64,000 nt of DNA from Streptomyces sp. Je 1-332. Lineage in GTDB: Bacteria; Actinomycetota; Actinomycetes; Streptomycetales; Streptomycetaceae. Below the pieces are notes generated by a model. The model was not told the DNA's origin. It saw nothing but the letters and a program-made list of their open reading frames with translations, and ran no database searches. The DNA lies in contig NZ_CP160402.1 in NCBI RefSeq assembly GCF_040730185.1, forward strand, positions 496,001 through 560,000, in the 5' to 3' direction. Shown here one piece after another: positions 25,744 through 34,845 of this stretch. The translations under genes and the position numbers were made by a program. Every line of letters starts with the position of its first letter. The stretch's first letter is position 1.

Positions 25744-25815
25744 ACGTTCCAAAGGGTTGACACCGACGGAACGTACGTTTCACCATCGATGAAGTCAATG
25801 CATATAAGTGAAACG
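25744..25815. promoter_or_regulatory. Divergent promoter region with two inverted repeats
   Basis: ACGTTCC (25744-25750) pairs with GGAACGT (25768-25774), and CGTTTCAC (25776-25783) pairs with GTGAAACG (25808-25815). They lie between the monooxygenase and the amidohydrolase genes and are candidate IclR sites. Confidence 0.5.
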
Positions 25816-25828
25816 AAGAGAGCTTGCG

Positions 25829-26788
25829 ATGCGGACCATCGGTCTTGAGGAACACTTCGTCACCCCCGAGCTGGAGAAGTACGGCGCCTCGGCGGCCGCC
25901 ATCCTTCAGCCGGACAAGTGGCGCGAGGCGTCCAGGCGACTCCTGGACATCACCGGCGAGCGGTTGGCCGAGATGGACGCAGTGGGTCTGGACGTGCAGG
26001 TGCTGTCGCTGAACTCACCCGGTATCCAGGCCGAGAAGGACGCCGCCACCGCGGTCGCCCAGGCCGCCGCGGTGAACGACCTGCTGGCCGGCGTGATCAA
26101 CGACCACCCGGACCGCTTCGCCGGTTTCGCCGCCCTGCCGCTGCAGGACCCCAAAGCGGCCGCGGACGAGTTGGAGCGCGCCGTCTCCGAGCTGGGCATG
26201 CGCGGCGCCCTGGTGAACGCACACACCCAGGGCCGCTACCTCGACCACCCGGAGCTGCGCGTCGTGTGGGAGCGCGCCGCGGGCCTCGACGTGCCGCTCT
26301 ACCTGCACCCGGCCAACGGCGTCGACATTCCGCACGTCATCCAGGGGCATCCGGAACTCATCGGACCGATGTGGAGCTGGGGGGCCGAGACCGCCACCCA
26401 CTTCTTGCGGTGCGTGTTCGGCGGCGTCTTCGACGACTTCCCGGACGCGAAGATGCTGCTGGGTCACATGGGCGAGGGTCTGCCGTACACGCTGTGGCGG
26501 ATGGACTCCCGCTGGGACTACCACAACCACCAGGGTGTCGAGCTGGCCCGGGGCAACCCCTCGGAATACATCCGTCACAACCTGTACATCACGACCAGCG
26601 GCGTCTGCTCGGCCGCACCCCTGCTGTGCGCCCTGCTCGCCCTTGGTTCGGACCACATCCTCTTCGGTACCGACTACCCCTTCGAGGAGATGGCAGCTGC
26701 CACCGAGTTCCTTCGGACGGCCCCGATCAGCGAGGCCGACCGCGAGAAGATCGCCCACGGCAACGCCGAGCGACTGCTCGCCCTTTGA
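25829..26788 (+). CDS. Amidohydrolase-2 decarboxylase (gamma-resorcylate/dihydroxybenzoate decarboxylase-like)
   Basis: A 319-residue ACMSD-superfamily TIM barrel. The metal-binding EEHF motif is at the N-terminus, YLHP holds the next His, LLGHMGEGLPY a further His, and FGTDYPFE the catalytic Asp. The sequence closely resembles 2,6-dihydroxybenzoate (gamma-resorcylate) decarboxylase, which gives resorcinol without oxygen. ATG 25829 is preceded by GAAGAGAG. The aldehyde dehydrogenase gene follows after 102 bases. With the divergent hydroxylase it could form a decarboxylation-hydroxylation route for a dihydroxybenzoate. Confidence 0.9.
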   Translation: MRTIGLEEHFVTPELEKYGASAAAILQPDKWREASRRLLDITGERLAEMDAVGLDVQVLSLNSPGIQAEKDAATAVAQAAAVNDLLAGVINDHPDRFAGFAALPLQDPKAAADELERAVSELGMRGALVNAHTQGRYLDHPELRVVWERAAGLDVPLYLHPANGVDIPHVIQGHPELIGPMWSWGAETATHFLRCVFGGVFDDFPDAKMLLGHMGEGLPYTLWRMDSRWDYHNHQGVELARGNPSEYIRHNLYITTSGVCSAAPLLCALLALGSDHILFGTDYPFEEMAAATEFLRTAPISEADREKIAHGNAERLLAL

Positions 26789-26890
26789 AGGGCGATCCGC
26801 AAGGGCAGTAGGGCGCCATGTGCCCCCTCCCTTTGCGCCCCTCTCCCTCTCCCCCTCCCCCCTCTCCCGCCCAAGCAAGGAATCGCCGAC

Positions 26891-28348
26891 ATGAGACCAG
26901 AGAACACCGCACGACACTGGATCGACGGCGAGTGGGTCGCTTCCGCCCGGTCCTCAGAGAGCGTCAACCCGGCCACTGGCGAGGTGATCGGTACGTACGC
27001 CGACGCCGACGCGGAGGTAGGGCAGCGGGCCATCGACGCGGCCTGCCGCGCGTTCAAGGAGGGGGACTGGCGTCTCGACCCGATGGTGCGAGCGACCGCC
27101 CTCAGCCACCTCGCCGACGCGTACGCGGCGCGCATGGACGAGGTGATCGAGACGCTCTGCCTGGAGAACGGCAAGCTTCGGCGCGAGGCGGGCTTCGAGT
27201 CGCACTTCATCCTGCGCGCGCTGCGCTTCGCGGCGGGTCTCGCCGTCCAGCCGCACGGCCGGGTCACCGACACCCAGCCGGGTCGGCAGGCCATGTCGAT
27301 CCGGCAGCCCGTCGGTGTCGCCGGCATCGTCGTGCCGTGGAACTCCCCCGCCTACCTGTGCATCCGCGCGCTGGCCCCGGCTCTCGCCGCGGGCTGCACG
27401 GCCGTGGTGAAGATGCCGGGGCTGGCGGCCCGTACCGCCGCGCTAATGAGTGAGATCCTCGACTCCGTGCCCGAGCTGCCGAAGGGCGTGGTGAACGTCG
27501 TCGTCGAGTCCGGCGCGGACGTCGCCCGTCTGTTGGTCGACTCGCCGCAGGTGCCCGTCATCAGCTTCACCGGCAGCACGGCCACCGGACGGCTCATCGC
27601 CCAGGGCGCCGCGGCCCACTTCAAGCGGGTGGGTCTGGAGCTGGGCGGCAAGACCCCTCACCTGGTCTTCGCCGACGCGGACATCGAGGCCGCACTGGCC
27701 ACGGCCGTCGCGTCGTGCACCGTCTTCGCCGGGCAGTTCTGCATGACCGGCAGCCGGGTCCTCGTCCAGCGGGAGATCGCGGACGAGTTCACCGCGGCGC
27801 TGGCCCAGCGTCTGGGGAACGTGCGTCCGGGCCCGGCCGTCGACCCCGGGAGCCAGATCGGACCCCTGATCGACAAGGCCTCGGTGGCCCGCGTCGACGC
27901 CGCCGTGGAGGCGGCGATCGCGGCCGGCGCCAAGCCGATCGTCCGCGGCGGCCCGAGCACCCGGCCCGAGCTGGCGGGCGGTGCCTTCTACCACCCCACT
28001 CTGCTCGCGGTTGCCGACTCCTCGCTCCCCATCGTCCAGGAGGAGACCTTCGGCCCGGTGCAGACGATCCAGGTCTTCGACACCGAGGCAGAGGCCGTCG
28101 GGCTCGCCAACGACACCCAGTACGGGCTCAGCGCCTGCATCTGGAGTCGTGACGCGGACCGGCCGTTGCGCGTGGCTCGGCAGCTGGACGCGGGCCTGAT
28201 CTCCGTCAACAGCTGGGCCAACCTGACCGTCGAGTTCGAGGAAGGCGGGTTCAAGTCCAGCGGCGTGGGGCGGCTCGGCGGCCTGGCGTCCGTGGAGGAC
28301 TTCCTGGAGCACAAGCAGATCACCCAGGACTACGCTCCGACCCACTGA
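26891..28348 (+). CDS. NAD(P)-dependent aldehyde dehydrogenase
   Basis: A 485-residue ALDH. The general base Glu250 lies in GLELGGKTPHLVF and the nucleophile Cys284 in FAGQFCMTGSR; the dinucleotide region is FTGSTATG and the oxyanion Asn lies in VVPWNSPAY. Length is standard. The sequence resembles betaine- and semialdehyde dehydrogenases. In a meta-cleavage context it could oxidise a 2-hydroxymuconic-type semialdehyde (inference). The 101-base spacer before it is pyrimidine-rich. Confidence 0.93.
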   Translation: MRPENTARHWIDGEWVASARSSESVNPATGEVIGTYADADAEVGQRAIDAACRAFKEGDWRLDPMVRATALSHLADAYAARMDEVIETLCLENGKLRREAGFESHFILRALRFAAGLAVQPHGRVTDTQPGRQAMSIRQPVGVAGIVVPWNSPAYLCIRALAPALAAGCTAVVKMPGLAARTAALMSEILDSVPELPKGVVNVVVESGADVARLLVDSPQVPVISFTGSTATGRLIAQGAAAHFKRVGLELGGKTPHLVFADADIEAALATAVASCTVFAGQFCMTGSRVLVQREIADEFTAALAQRLGNVRPGPAVDPGSQIGPLIDKASVARVDAAVEAAIAAGAKPIVRGGPSTRPELAGGAFYHPTLLAVADSSLPIVQEETFGPVQTIQVFDTEAEAVGLANDTQYGLSACIWSRDADRPLRVARQLDAGLISVNSWANLTVEFEEGGFKSSGVGRLGGLASVEDFLEHKQITQDYAPTH

Positions 28349-28402
28349 GACCGCGCGCCGCTGGCACCGGTGACTCCGGTGACTCCGGTGGCCACTCAAC
28401 CC

Positions 28403-28423
28403 TTGCTGTTATAACATATAGCG
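28403..28423 (+). promoter_or_regulatory. Operator-like motif, copy 1
   Basis: TTGCTGTTATAACATATAGC followed by G. The centre TGTTATAACA is a perfect palindrome. Near-identical copies lie at 35523-35543 and 40191-40211, each in the same orientation upstream of a catabolic gene. Here the next gene starts at 28576. Probably a regulator site, perhaps overlapping a promoter. Confidence 0.75.
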
Positions 28424-28575
28424 CCTAGGCTCAGAGCCCGGCGGCGCCCGATCCCGGGGCTCAGGGCCCCCGATCCGGAGTCGCCGGCTCTTCCCGCGAA
28501 GTGCGCGTTGTCGTTCGCCACGCGCAGTCCTCTGTGCGCGGCAGCTGGAACCCACCCCTGGCAGGAGGCCGACAG

Positions 28576-29484
28576 ATGGCCCAACAGCGCAACCTTCAAA
28601 CGTTCGAGGTAGACGGACACAAGATCACGGCCCTCACCGCGGGCCCCGCCGAACCGACCGGTAAGCCGCTGATCGCCGCGCTTCACGGCGGCACCTACAC
28701 GGCGCACTATTTCGACGTCGAAGGCTCACCCGAGGGCTCCTTCCTCGATGTCGCCACCGCGCACGGCTACCCGGTGGTCGCCTTCAACCGTCCGGGCTAC
28801 GGCGGCAGCACTCCTCTCGATCCTGACTCCAACGCCTTCGAACGGCATGCGGAGTTGCTGGGTGACGCCGTGGCGCAGGCGGCCACACGTCTCGCGGCCG
28901 ACAGCGTGCTGCTGGTCGGCCATTCGATCGGCGGCATGATCGCCCTGATGATCGCCGCCTCCTCTCCCGGGTTTCCTTTGATCGGCGTTTCGGCGACCGG
29001 GATGGGCGCCGTCATCCCGAGCGGCGGGGCGGCCGAAGCCCTCGGATCCCTTCCTCCGGACGAGACCGTGGACCTGCCTCACGAAGAGCGCGACAAGGTG
29101 ATGTTCGGCCCCGCACACACCTACCGCGACGAAGGCCTGCGCGAAGCGCAGGACTCTTACGCGCCCGTTCCCGTACGGGAGTTGGTCCAGGCGCCGCAAT
29201 GGCCCAAGCGGCATCTGCCCACCGTCGCCCCGCAAGTCCGCGTCCCCGTGCACAACGCGCTCGCCGAGTTCGACGCCCTGTGGGACAGCAGCCCGGAGAA
29301 CGTCGCGCGGTTCGCCGCACAGTTCACGGCGGCCCCCTTCGTCGACGCGGCCGTCGCGCGCGGAACGGGCCACTGCATCGACCACCACGTATTGGGCTTC
29401 GCGCTCCACCTGCGGCAACTCGCGTTCGCCGAGGAGTGTGCGGTCTGGGCCGCGGCGCGGCAGAGGACCGGGAACGAGAACTGA
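28576..29484 (+). CDS. Alpha/beta-fold hydrolase
   Basis: A 302-residue alpha/beta hydrolase. The nucleophile elbow is VGHSIGGMIAL, the oxyanion region is IAALHGGTYTAHYF, and the C-terminal catalytic His is in RGTGHCIDHH. Family members in aromatic pathways hydrolyse ring-cleavage products or activated esters. ATG 28576 is preceded by GGAGGCC. Its TGA overlaps the next ATG (TGATG), so it is translationally coupled to the flavin monooxygenase. Motif copy 1 lies 153 bases upstream. Confidence 0.88.
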   Translation: MAQQRNLQTFEVDGHKITALTAGPAEPTGKPLIAALHGGTYTAHYFDVEGSPEGSFLDVATAHGYPVVAFNRPGYGGSTPLDPDSNAFERHAELLGDAVAQAATRLAADSVLLVGHSIGGMIALMIAASSPGFPLIGVSATGMGAVIPSGGAAEALGSLPPDETVDLPHEERDKVMFGPAHTYRDEGLREAQDSYAPVPVRELVQAPQWPKRHLPTVAPQVRVPVHNALAEFDALWDSSPENVARFAAQFTAAPFVDAAVARGTGHCIDHHVLGFALHLRQLAFAEECAVWAAARQRTGNEN

Positions 29485-31136
29485 TGCCCTCCACCGAAGA
29501 GCAGCGCCTGCCGCGAAGGGTAAGAGTCCTGGTCGCCGGTGGCGGCCCGGTCGGCCTGTCGGCCGCCGTGGAGCTGGGGCGACGCGGTGTCGAGTGCCTC
29601 GTCGTGGAGCCGCGCCCCACCGCCTCCAGGGCCCGTCCCCGCTGCAAGACGCTCAACGTACGCACGATGGGGCATCTGCGCCGCTGGGGCCTGGCGGACC
29701 GGCTCCGGGACCGCGCCCCGCTGGCCACGTCCTGGTCGCAGGATGTCGTGTTCTGCACCTCTCTGAGCGGCCAGGAGCTGTCGCGTTTCACCGGGGTTCT
29801 GGGGCTCAACCCGGAAGGCGACCGCTTTCCCGAAACGGGCCAACAAGCCCCGCAGTACGTCCTGGAGGAGGTGCTGCGTGAGGCCGTCGACGAACTCGAC
29901 GCCTGCCGAATCGCCTTGGGTGCGCGGGTGGTCGCCGTGAGCCAGGACGACGAACTGGCGTACGTGACCGTCGAGGACGACCGCGGGGAGCGGAGCGTCG
30001 TCACCGCGGACTACGTGATCGGGTGCGACGGCCCGCGCAGTGTCGTACGCGAACAGATCGGCTCGCGCTATGTGGGAGGGGAGGCCCTGCGCCCGAACTT
30101 CGGCATGGTCTTCGAGAGCACCGACCTCTGGAAGCACGTACGGCACGGACCGGCCGTCCAGTACTGGATCGTCAATGCGTCCACTCCGGCGCTCGTCGGA
30201 CCTCTTGACCGGACGAACACCTGGTGGGCGATCGCCTTCGGCGTCGACCGGGAGACCGGGGAGCGCGAGGCCCAGCGCATCATCGAGGGGGTGGCGGGCG
30301 AGCCCGTACAGGCCGAGGTGCTCTCCACCGACCCGTGGACCGCCCGTATGCAGATCGTCGATCGCATGCGCCACGGCAGGGTGTTCCTCGCCGGGGACGC
30401 GGCACATCTCAATCCGCCGTTCGGCGGCCATGGGCTCAACACCGGCATCGGAGACGCGGTCGACCTGGGCTGGAAAGTCTCGGCTGTCCTGGCCGGCTGG
30501 GGCGGGCAGGACGTACTCGACAGCTATGCGAGCGAGCGCCGCCCCGTACAGGAACGTGTCATCCGCGAGGCGACCGCCAACATGCGCGTACTCTCCACCG
30601 AGCTCTTCGCGGACAACCTCGACGCGGCCGACCAAGCGGGTACGGAGGCTCGTCAGGCCGCGGGGGCGCGTATCCAGGAGACCAAGAAGGCGGAGTTCCA
30701 CTCGCTGGACCTGGTCCTCGGCCTCCGTATCGCCGCATCACCGATCCTTCCTCCGGCATCACCCACCCTCCCCACGGAACAAGAGGGGCCGGGGAACACA
30801 AGGGCGGGCGCGCTCCTGCCCCATGTGTTCCTTGCGGACGGGCGGTCCCTGTACGACCTGCTCGCGGACCACTACACGCTCATCACCCTTGGACACGGCA
30901 CGTCGGAGGCGGCCATCGTGGCGGCCGCCCATGTCCGAGGTGTCCCGCTCACCGTGGTGAACCTGCCGGAGACAGCACATCGCGACTACGCCGCTCTACT
31001 GGGCGCCCGCCTCCTCCTGATCCGCCCCGACCAAGTGGTCAGCTGGCTGGGCGACAAAGCCCCCCGGGATGTGTTCGCACTGGTCGACACACTCACCGGC
31101 CGCCAGAACCAAGCGGCAACACCGCAACACTCCTGA
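29484..31136 (+). CDS. FAD-dependent aromatic monooxygenase (PheA/TfdB family)
   Basis: A 550-residue class A flavin hydroxylase. FAD motif VLVAGGGPVGLSAAVELGRRG, DG motif VIGCDGPRSVVRE, GD motif FLAGDAAHLNPPFGGHGLN, and a C-terminal thioredoxin-like domain. It differs from the MhpA-like pair at 24103 and 44457 in the GD box (HLNPPFGG, not HQMPPF), so it probably has another phenolic substrate. The ATG overlaps the hydrolase stop. The 207 bases after it have no gene. Confidence 0.92.
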   Translation: MPSTEEQRLPRRVRVLVAGGGPVGLSAAVELGRRGVECLVVEPRPTASRARPRCKTLNVRTMGHLRRWGLADRLRDRAPLATSWSQDVVFCTSLSGQELSRFTGVLGLNPEGDRFPETGQQAPQYVLEEVLREAVDELDACRIALGARVVAVSQDDELAYVTVEDDRGERSVVTADYVIGCDGPRSVVREQIGSRYVGGEALRPNFGMVFESTDLWKHVRHGPAVQYWIVNASTPALVGPLDRTNTWWAIAFGVDRETGEREAQRIIEGVAGEPVQAEVLSTDPWTARMQIVDRMRHGRVFLAGDAAHLNPPFGGHGLNTGIGDAVDLGWKVSAVLAGWGGQDVLDSYASERRPVQERVIREATANMRVLSTELFADNLDAADQAGTEARQAAGARIQETKKAEFHSLDLVLGLRIAASPILPPASPTLPTEQEGPGNTRAGALLPHVFLADGRSLYDLLADHYTLITLGHGTSEAAIVAAAHVRGVPLTVVNLPETAHRDYAALLGARLLLIRPDQVVSWLGDKAPRDVFALVDTLTGRQNQAATPQHS

Positions 31137-31343
31137 ACGTCGCCGGGCGGCTCGAACGAATTCCGCCGTCCGAGCCGACCGACGCGGGTGACACATCCCC
31201 GCGATCCAGCGCCTGCTCGCCGCCCCTGACCCCGCCCCGGCCGCACCCTGTCCGAGGCTTCTGCCTCGCGGCCGGGGCGGACCTGCCCACCGCCCGACAG
31301 GCCCCTCCGTAAGAGCCCCTCTCCACCGAAGGAAGCAGCACAT

Positions 31344-32444
31344 ATGAGCGCTCATGAATGGACGAGACGTCAGGTCCTGAACACCGCGGCAGGTGCGGGC
31401 GTCGCGCTCGGCGGCGCATCGGCTCTCCTCGGACCCGGCGTCGCCCAGGCTCATGACGGCAAGCCCACACCAGGAAACCGAATGAAGATCATCGCCATCG
31501 AGGAAGCCATCATGCTGCCCGGGCTCATCACCCAGGGCACAGCACTGAACGGCGCGATCCCCTTCAAGCCCGAAGTCATCGCGCAGTGGATGAAGCGGCT
31601 TCCGGACGTCACCGAGTACCGCCTCGCCGACATGGACGAGAACGGCGTCACCATGCAGGTGCTCTCCCTCACGCCACCCGGTGTGCAGATGCAGCCGGAC
31701 GCGGCCATCGCCGTGCGGGACGCGCAGCACGCCAACGACACGCTGGCCGGCATCATCGCCGCGCACCCCACCCGCTTCGGTGGCCTCGCCGCCCTGCCCC
31801 TCCAGAACCCCACGGCAGCCGTACGGGAAGCCCGACGCGCCATGAACGACCTCGGGATGGCGGGGTTCCTGGTCAACGGCCACACCTGCGGCCACTATTT
31901 GGACGAGCCGCAGTTCCGGGAGGTGTGGGCCGCGCTCGAGGAACTCGGCGCCGCTCTGTACCTGCATCCGACTCCCGCGGCCGCCGGTGAATGGGGTTTG
32001 CCGCAGGGCCGTCCGGAGCTCAACGGCCCCCTGTACACATGGGCGGCCGAGACGGGCGGGCACGCCCTGCGCGTCATCCTCGGCGGAGTCTTCGACGACT
32101 TCCCCGGCGCCAGGCTCATCGTGGGACACATGGGTGAGTTCCTGCCCTTCCACATGTCCCGCCTCGACGTCCAGATCGAGAACATCACCACGCGCGTGGC
32201 GCTGAAGCGCAAACCCTCCGAGTACCTCTCCGACAACATCGCCATCACCACCTCGGGCGTGATGGACGACAACATGCTGCAGGCCGCCATCAAGGCCGTG
32301 GGCATCGACAACGTCCTCTTCGCCATCGACTATCCCTTCGAGAAGAGCGCACAGGCCGTCGAGTTCCTGCGCAACGCCCACGTGCCGAACACGCACCGCA
32401 GGCAGATCGCCCACCGCAACGCCGAACGCATCCTGCACCTGTAA
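31344..32444 (+). CDS. Tat-signal amidohydrolase-2 protein (dihydroxybenzoate decarboxylase-like)
   Basis: A 366-residue protein with a twin-arginine signal (TRRQVLNTAAGAG, then a hydrophobic stretch ending GVAQA) followed by an ACMSD-type barrel: YLHPTP, IVGHMGEFLPF, FAIDYPFEKS. The first metal motif is EEA instead of EEH, as I recall from fungal 2,3-dihydroxybenzoate decarboxylases, so it need not be inactive. Export of such an enzyme is unusual, since relatives are cytoplasmic. It is paralogous to the gene at 25829. A strong hairpin ends the unit. Probably in one operon with the hydrolase and monooxygenase. Confidence 0.88.
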   Translation: MSAHEWTRRQVLNTAAGAGVALGGASALLGPGVAQAHDGKPTPGNRMKIIAIEEAIMLPGLITQGTALNGAIPFKPEVIAQWMKRLPDVTEYRLADMDENGVTMQVLSLTPPGVQMQPDAAIAVRDAQHANDTLAGIIAAHPTRFGGLAALPLQNPTAAVREARRAMNDLGMAGFLVNGHTCGHYLDEPQFREVWAALEELGAALYLHPTPAAAGEWGLPQGRPELNGPLYTWAAETGGHALRVILGGVFDDFPGARLIVGHMGEFLPFHMSRLDVQIENITTRVALKRKPSEYLSDNIAITTSGVMDDNMLQAAIKAVGIDNVLFAIDYPFEKSAQAVEFLRNAHVPNTHRRQIAHRNAERILHL

Positions 32445-32487
32445 CCCACCGCGTACGCCATTTCGAGACTCCCCCGCAGGCACCACC

Positions 32488-32522
32488 GCGCCCCGCACCG
32501 TGCTGAACTCGGTGCGGGGCGC
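32488..32522. terminator. Strong hairpin after Tat amidohydrolase
   Basis: Perfect 12-bp arms GCGCCCCGCACC / GGTGCGGGGCGC with an 11-base loop, 44 bases after the stop codon. Confidence 0.75.
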
Positions 32523-32534
32523 GGGCGGACGCGT

Positions 32535-32553
32535 CGCTATAGTTGATATCGAC
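32535..32553. promoter_or_regulatory. Candidate GntR operator/promoter
   Basis: CGCTATAGTTGATATCGAC contains the near-palindrome GTTGATATCGAC, and its CGCTATA...TGATA part resembles the reverse complement of the motif at 28403, 35523 and 40191. It lies 30 bases before the GntR start codon, so autoregulation is plausible. Confidence 0.45.
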
Positions 32554-32582
32554 TGCCGGACGGCCGAAGCGAGGTATACACC

Positions 32583-33257
32583 GTGGCGACACCCCGAGGG
32601 GCCCTCCAGCCCATCACGTCACGGTCCGTGGTCGAGCAGGCCACCGAGGAGCTGCGCCGAGCGATCCTGGCCGGCTCCCTGGCTCCCGGCGGGGAGTACT
32701 CACTGCGCGAGCTCGCCGGCATGCTCGACATCAGCTTCATTCCCATCCGCGAGGCCCTGCGCAGTCTGGAGAGCGAGGGTCTCGTCGTCATGCGGCCGGG
32801 CCGCAGCGCGATCATCGCCCCGCTCAACCTCGATGACCTGCACGGCATTTACCGCCTGCGGCGCGCCTTGGAGCCGGAGATCGCGCGACGCTCGTGCGGC
32901 CTCCTGACGGACGAGGAGCTGGACCGGCTGGACGCGCAGGCCGCCGACTTCGGCGCCAGGGATCACGGCATGGCCGACATCTACGACGACCATCACGCCT
33001 TCCACCTGGCCCTGTTGGCGCCTGCCGCCACCGTCTGGGACATCCGAGTCCTCACGACGCTCTGGCGCGCGGCCGAACGCTACATCCGCATCGGCTTCGG
33101 CCAGCTCGACCCCGATCCCGCCGAACACGAGCGGCGGGGCAAGGCGCACGCCGACCTCCTGGCCGCCTTCCGCACCCGCGACGCCGACACCGTCGCCGCC
33201 GCCGTCGAGCAGCACCTCGCCCGCAACGAGAAGATCGCCATCTCGGCCCTCTCCTGA
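32583..33257 (+). CDS. GntR-family regulator, FadR/FCD subfamily
   Basis: A 224-residue regulator starting at GTG. The winged HTH shows SLRELAGMLDISFIPIREAL and LESEGLVVMRPG; the helical FCD domain has acidic and His residues in DIYDDHHAFHLALL and ending HLARN, the usual metal or ligand site. It follows the Tat amidohydrolase after a terminator and may control the units marked by the TTGCTGTTATCACATATAGC motif (inference). A 17-bp-arm hairpin follows. Confidence 0.92.
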   Translation: MATPRGALQPITSRSVVEQATEELRRAILAGSLAPGGEYSLRELAGMLDISFIPIREALRSLESEGLVVMRPGRSAIIAPLNLDDLHGIYRLRRALEPEIARRSCGLLTDEELDRLDAQAADFGARDHGMADIYDDHHAFHLALLAPAATVWDIRVLTTLWRAAERYIRIGFGQLDPDPAEHERRGKAHADLLAAFRTRDADTVAAAVEQHLARNEKIAISALS

Positions 33258-33267
33258 ACGCCGAGGC

Positions 33268-33318
33268 CATCGGGCGGTGTCCGCAACCCTTTGAGGTGGT
33301 CGCGGACACCGCCCGATG
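33268..33318. terminator. Long perfect hairpin between convergent genes
   Basis: 17-bp perfect arms (CATCGGGCGGTGTCCGC and its complement) with a 17-base loop, followed by TTCTT on the plus strand. It separates the GntR gene and the convergent MFS gene. Confidence 0.82.
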
Positions 33319-33345
33319 TTCTTACGAGGACGACGCACCCGCCGA

Positions 33346-34641
33346 CTAGGGAGCGAGGGGCGCTTCGGAGGGTGTGCCGGCCTGCGCGGCGGTGGTGGAC
33401 GGACGCCGGACCGTCCTGAGGCTTCCGATCAGGGCCGCGCCCAGGAACGCGGGGACCACGAAGGCGTAGAAGCCCGCCTTGGACGAGCTGATCAGCACCG
33501 TGACGGCGGCCAGATAGCTGGGGCCGACGATCGCGCCGATGCGCCCCACGCCGAGGCTGAAGCCGAGCGCGGTGCCGCGCAGGCGCGCCGGGTGCGCATG
33601 CGCCACGTAGATGTTGACAAGCGCCTGGGTGCCGAGGGCCCCGAACCCGGCGACGGCGGAGGCCACGAGGAGCAGGGGCCGCGGCTGCGGTGTGCTGAGG
33701 GTGATCATGGCCGCGGCCGCGAGCAGGAAACTGACCATCGTGGCGACCTTGAGGAGCCCTCGGTCGGCGATCAGGGCGGCCCCTATGGTGCCGATGACGG
33801 CCCCGGCGTTGAAGGCGATGGAGAACTCGAGCGACGAACTCAGGTCGTACCCCGAGTCGACCATCAGCGTGGGCAGCCAGGTGCTGGCCCCGTAGACGAT
33901 GACGAGTCCGGCGAACGTGGCCGCCCAGAACAGCAGGGTCGCCCTGCGGTACTGCGGGGTGAGCAGTTGACCGAGTCGGTTGGCGGAGGCATCGGGCTCG
34001 GGCTCGGCGAGGGGGCGGCTCGGCTCGGAGGGGTTGCGTGCCGCGTGGTCCCGCACCACGGCGGGGACCAGGCGCCACACCACGGGGACCAGCACGAGGG
34101 GAATGACGCCGAAGAGGAAGAGCGTGCGGAAGTCCCCTTCCGGCAGGAGGGTCCGGCCGATGACACCGGTGATGATGCCGCCTATGGCCAACCCGGTGGT
34201 GGCGGTGCCCACTTGGAGTGCGTGGCGGGCGGGCGTCGCCGCTTCACTGACGTACGCGGTGACGAGGGGGATCAGGGCACCTATGCCCATGCCGGTGAGG
34301 AAGCGTGTCGCCGCGAACAGCGTGAGGTCACCGGCCACGGCGCTCAGGAGCATGCTCAGGGACAGCCACACCAGACTGACCACCATGGGGAGGCGGCGGC
34401 CGTACAGGTCACCGGCCCAGCCGGCGGCGATGGAACCCAACGGCATCCCCAGTGCGGTGAGACTGCCGAGCAGCCCCAGCGTCGACTTGGTGACGTCCCA
34501 GTCGGGATGGGCGAGGAGGGAGGGGCCGACCGCACCCAGGATGAAGAGGTCGTACCCCTCGATGCACAGGATGACGAGCCCGAGGGCCACCGCGGGGCCG
34601 GGGCGCGGCCCGGTCCCGGACTTGGCAGGGGTGGAGGTCAT
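33346..34641 (-). CDS. MFS transporter, aromatic acid:H+ symporter (AAHS) type
   Basis: A 431-residue 12-helix carrier. Helix 1 has the charged GYDLFILGAVGPSLL motif characteristic of PcaK/BenK-type transporters, the loop 2-3 motif is GWAGDLYGRRLPM, and RFLTGMGIGALIPLV follows. A long cytoplasmic loop near mid-protein is rich in Pro and acidic residues. ATG 34641 is chosen because AGGAG precedes it; an upstream in-frame ATG at 34656 is possible. It is divergent from an FMN reductase gene, and the intergenic region holds a 19-base motif shared with the ring-cleavage operon promoter. It probably imports the aromatic acid. Confidence 0.92.
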   Translation of the reverse strand: MTSTPAKSGTGPRPGPAVALGLVILCIEGYDLFILGAVGPSLLAHPDWDVTKSTLGLLGSLTALGMPLGSIAAGWAGDLYGRRLPMVVSLVWLSLSMLLSAVAGDLTLFAATRFLTGMGIGALIPLVTAYVSEAATPARHALQVGTATTGLAIGGIITGVIGRTLLPEGDFRTLFLFGVIPLVLVPVVWRLVPAVVRDHAARNPSEPSRPLAEPEPDASANRLGQLLTPQYRRATLLFWAATFAGLVIVYGASTWLPTLMVDSGYDLSSSLEFSIAFNAGAVIGTIGAALIADRGLLKVATMVSFLLAAAAMITLSTPQPRPLLLVASAVAGFGALGTQALVNIYVAHAHPARLRGTALGFSLGVGRIGAIVGPSYLAAVTVLISSSKAGFYAFVVPAFLGAALIGSLRTVRRPSTTAAQAGTPSEAPLAP

Positions 34642-34807
34642 GTTCGTACTCCTCATGAGGAACCGCATGGGTGGAGAGGACACGGCGCTGCCGATGGAGG
34701 GGTGCAAGGCATGGGCTCACTCAGGCCGCAGGGCTCTGCCGTGGAGACGCATCGCTGGGCGTCGCTGTCCCTCTTGACGCTCCACCTCGCATGGCCGCAC
34801 TATCACC

Positions 34808-34826
34808 GTAATCATCATGCTGAATT
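34808..34826 (-). promoter_or_regulatory. Shared 19-base motif, copy 1
   Basis: Read on the minus strand this is AATTCAGCATGATGATTAC, identical to 48056-48074. It lies between the MFS transporter and FMN reductase genes. A common GntR operator is the simplest explanation. Confidence 0.72.
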
Positions 34827-34845
34827 TCGCACAAGAGGAGTGACA

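Noticed and set aside
28349..28402. Short direct repeats of GTGACTCCG after the aldehyde dehydrogenase
   Set aside because: Two copies of 9 bases in GC-rich sequence; no stable hairpin or array.
33316..34845. Upstream extension of the FMN reductase frame across the MFS gene
   Set aside because: The extension is antisense to an intact transporter, and the reductase has a good GTG start with GAGGAG at 34846.
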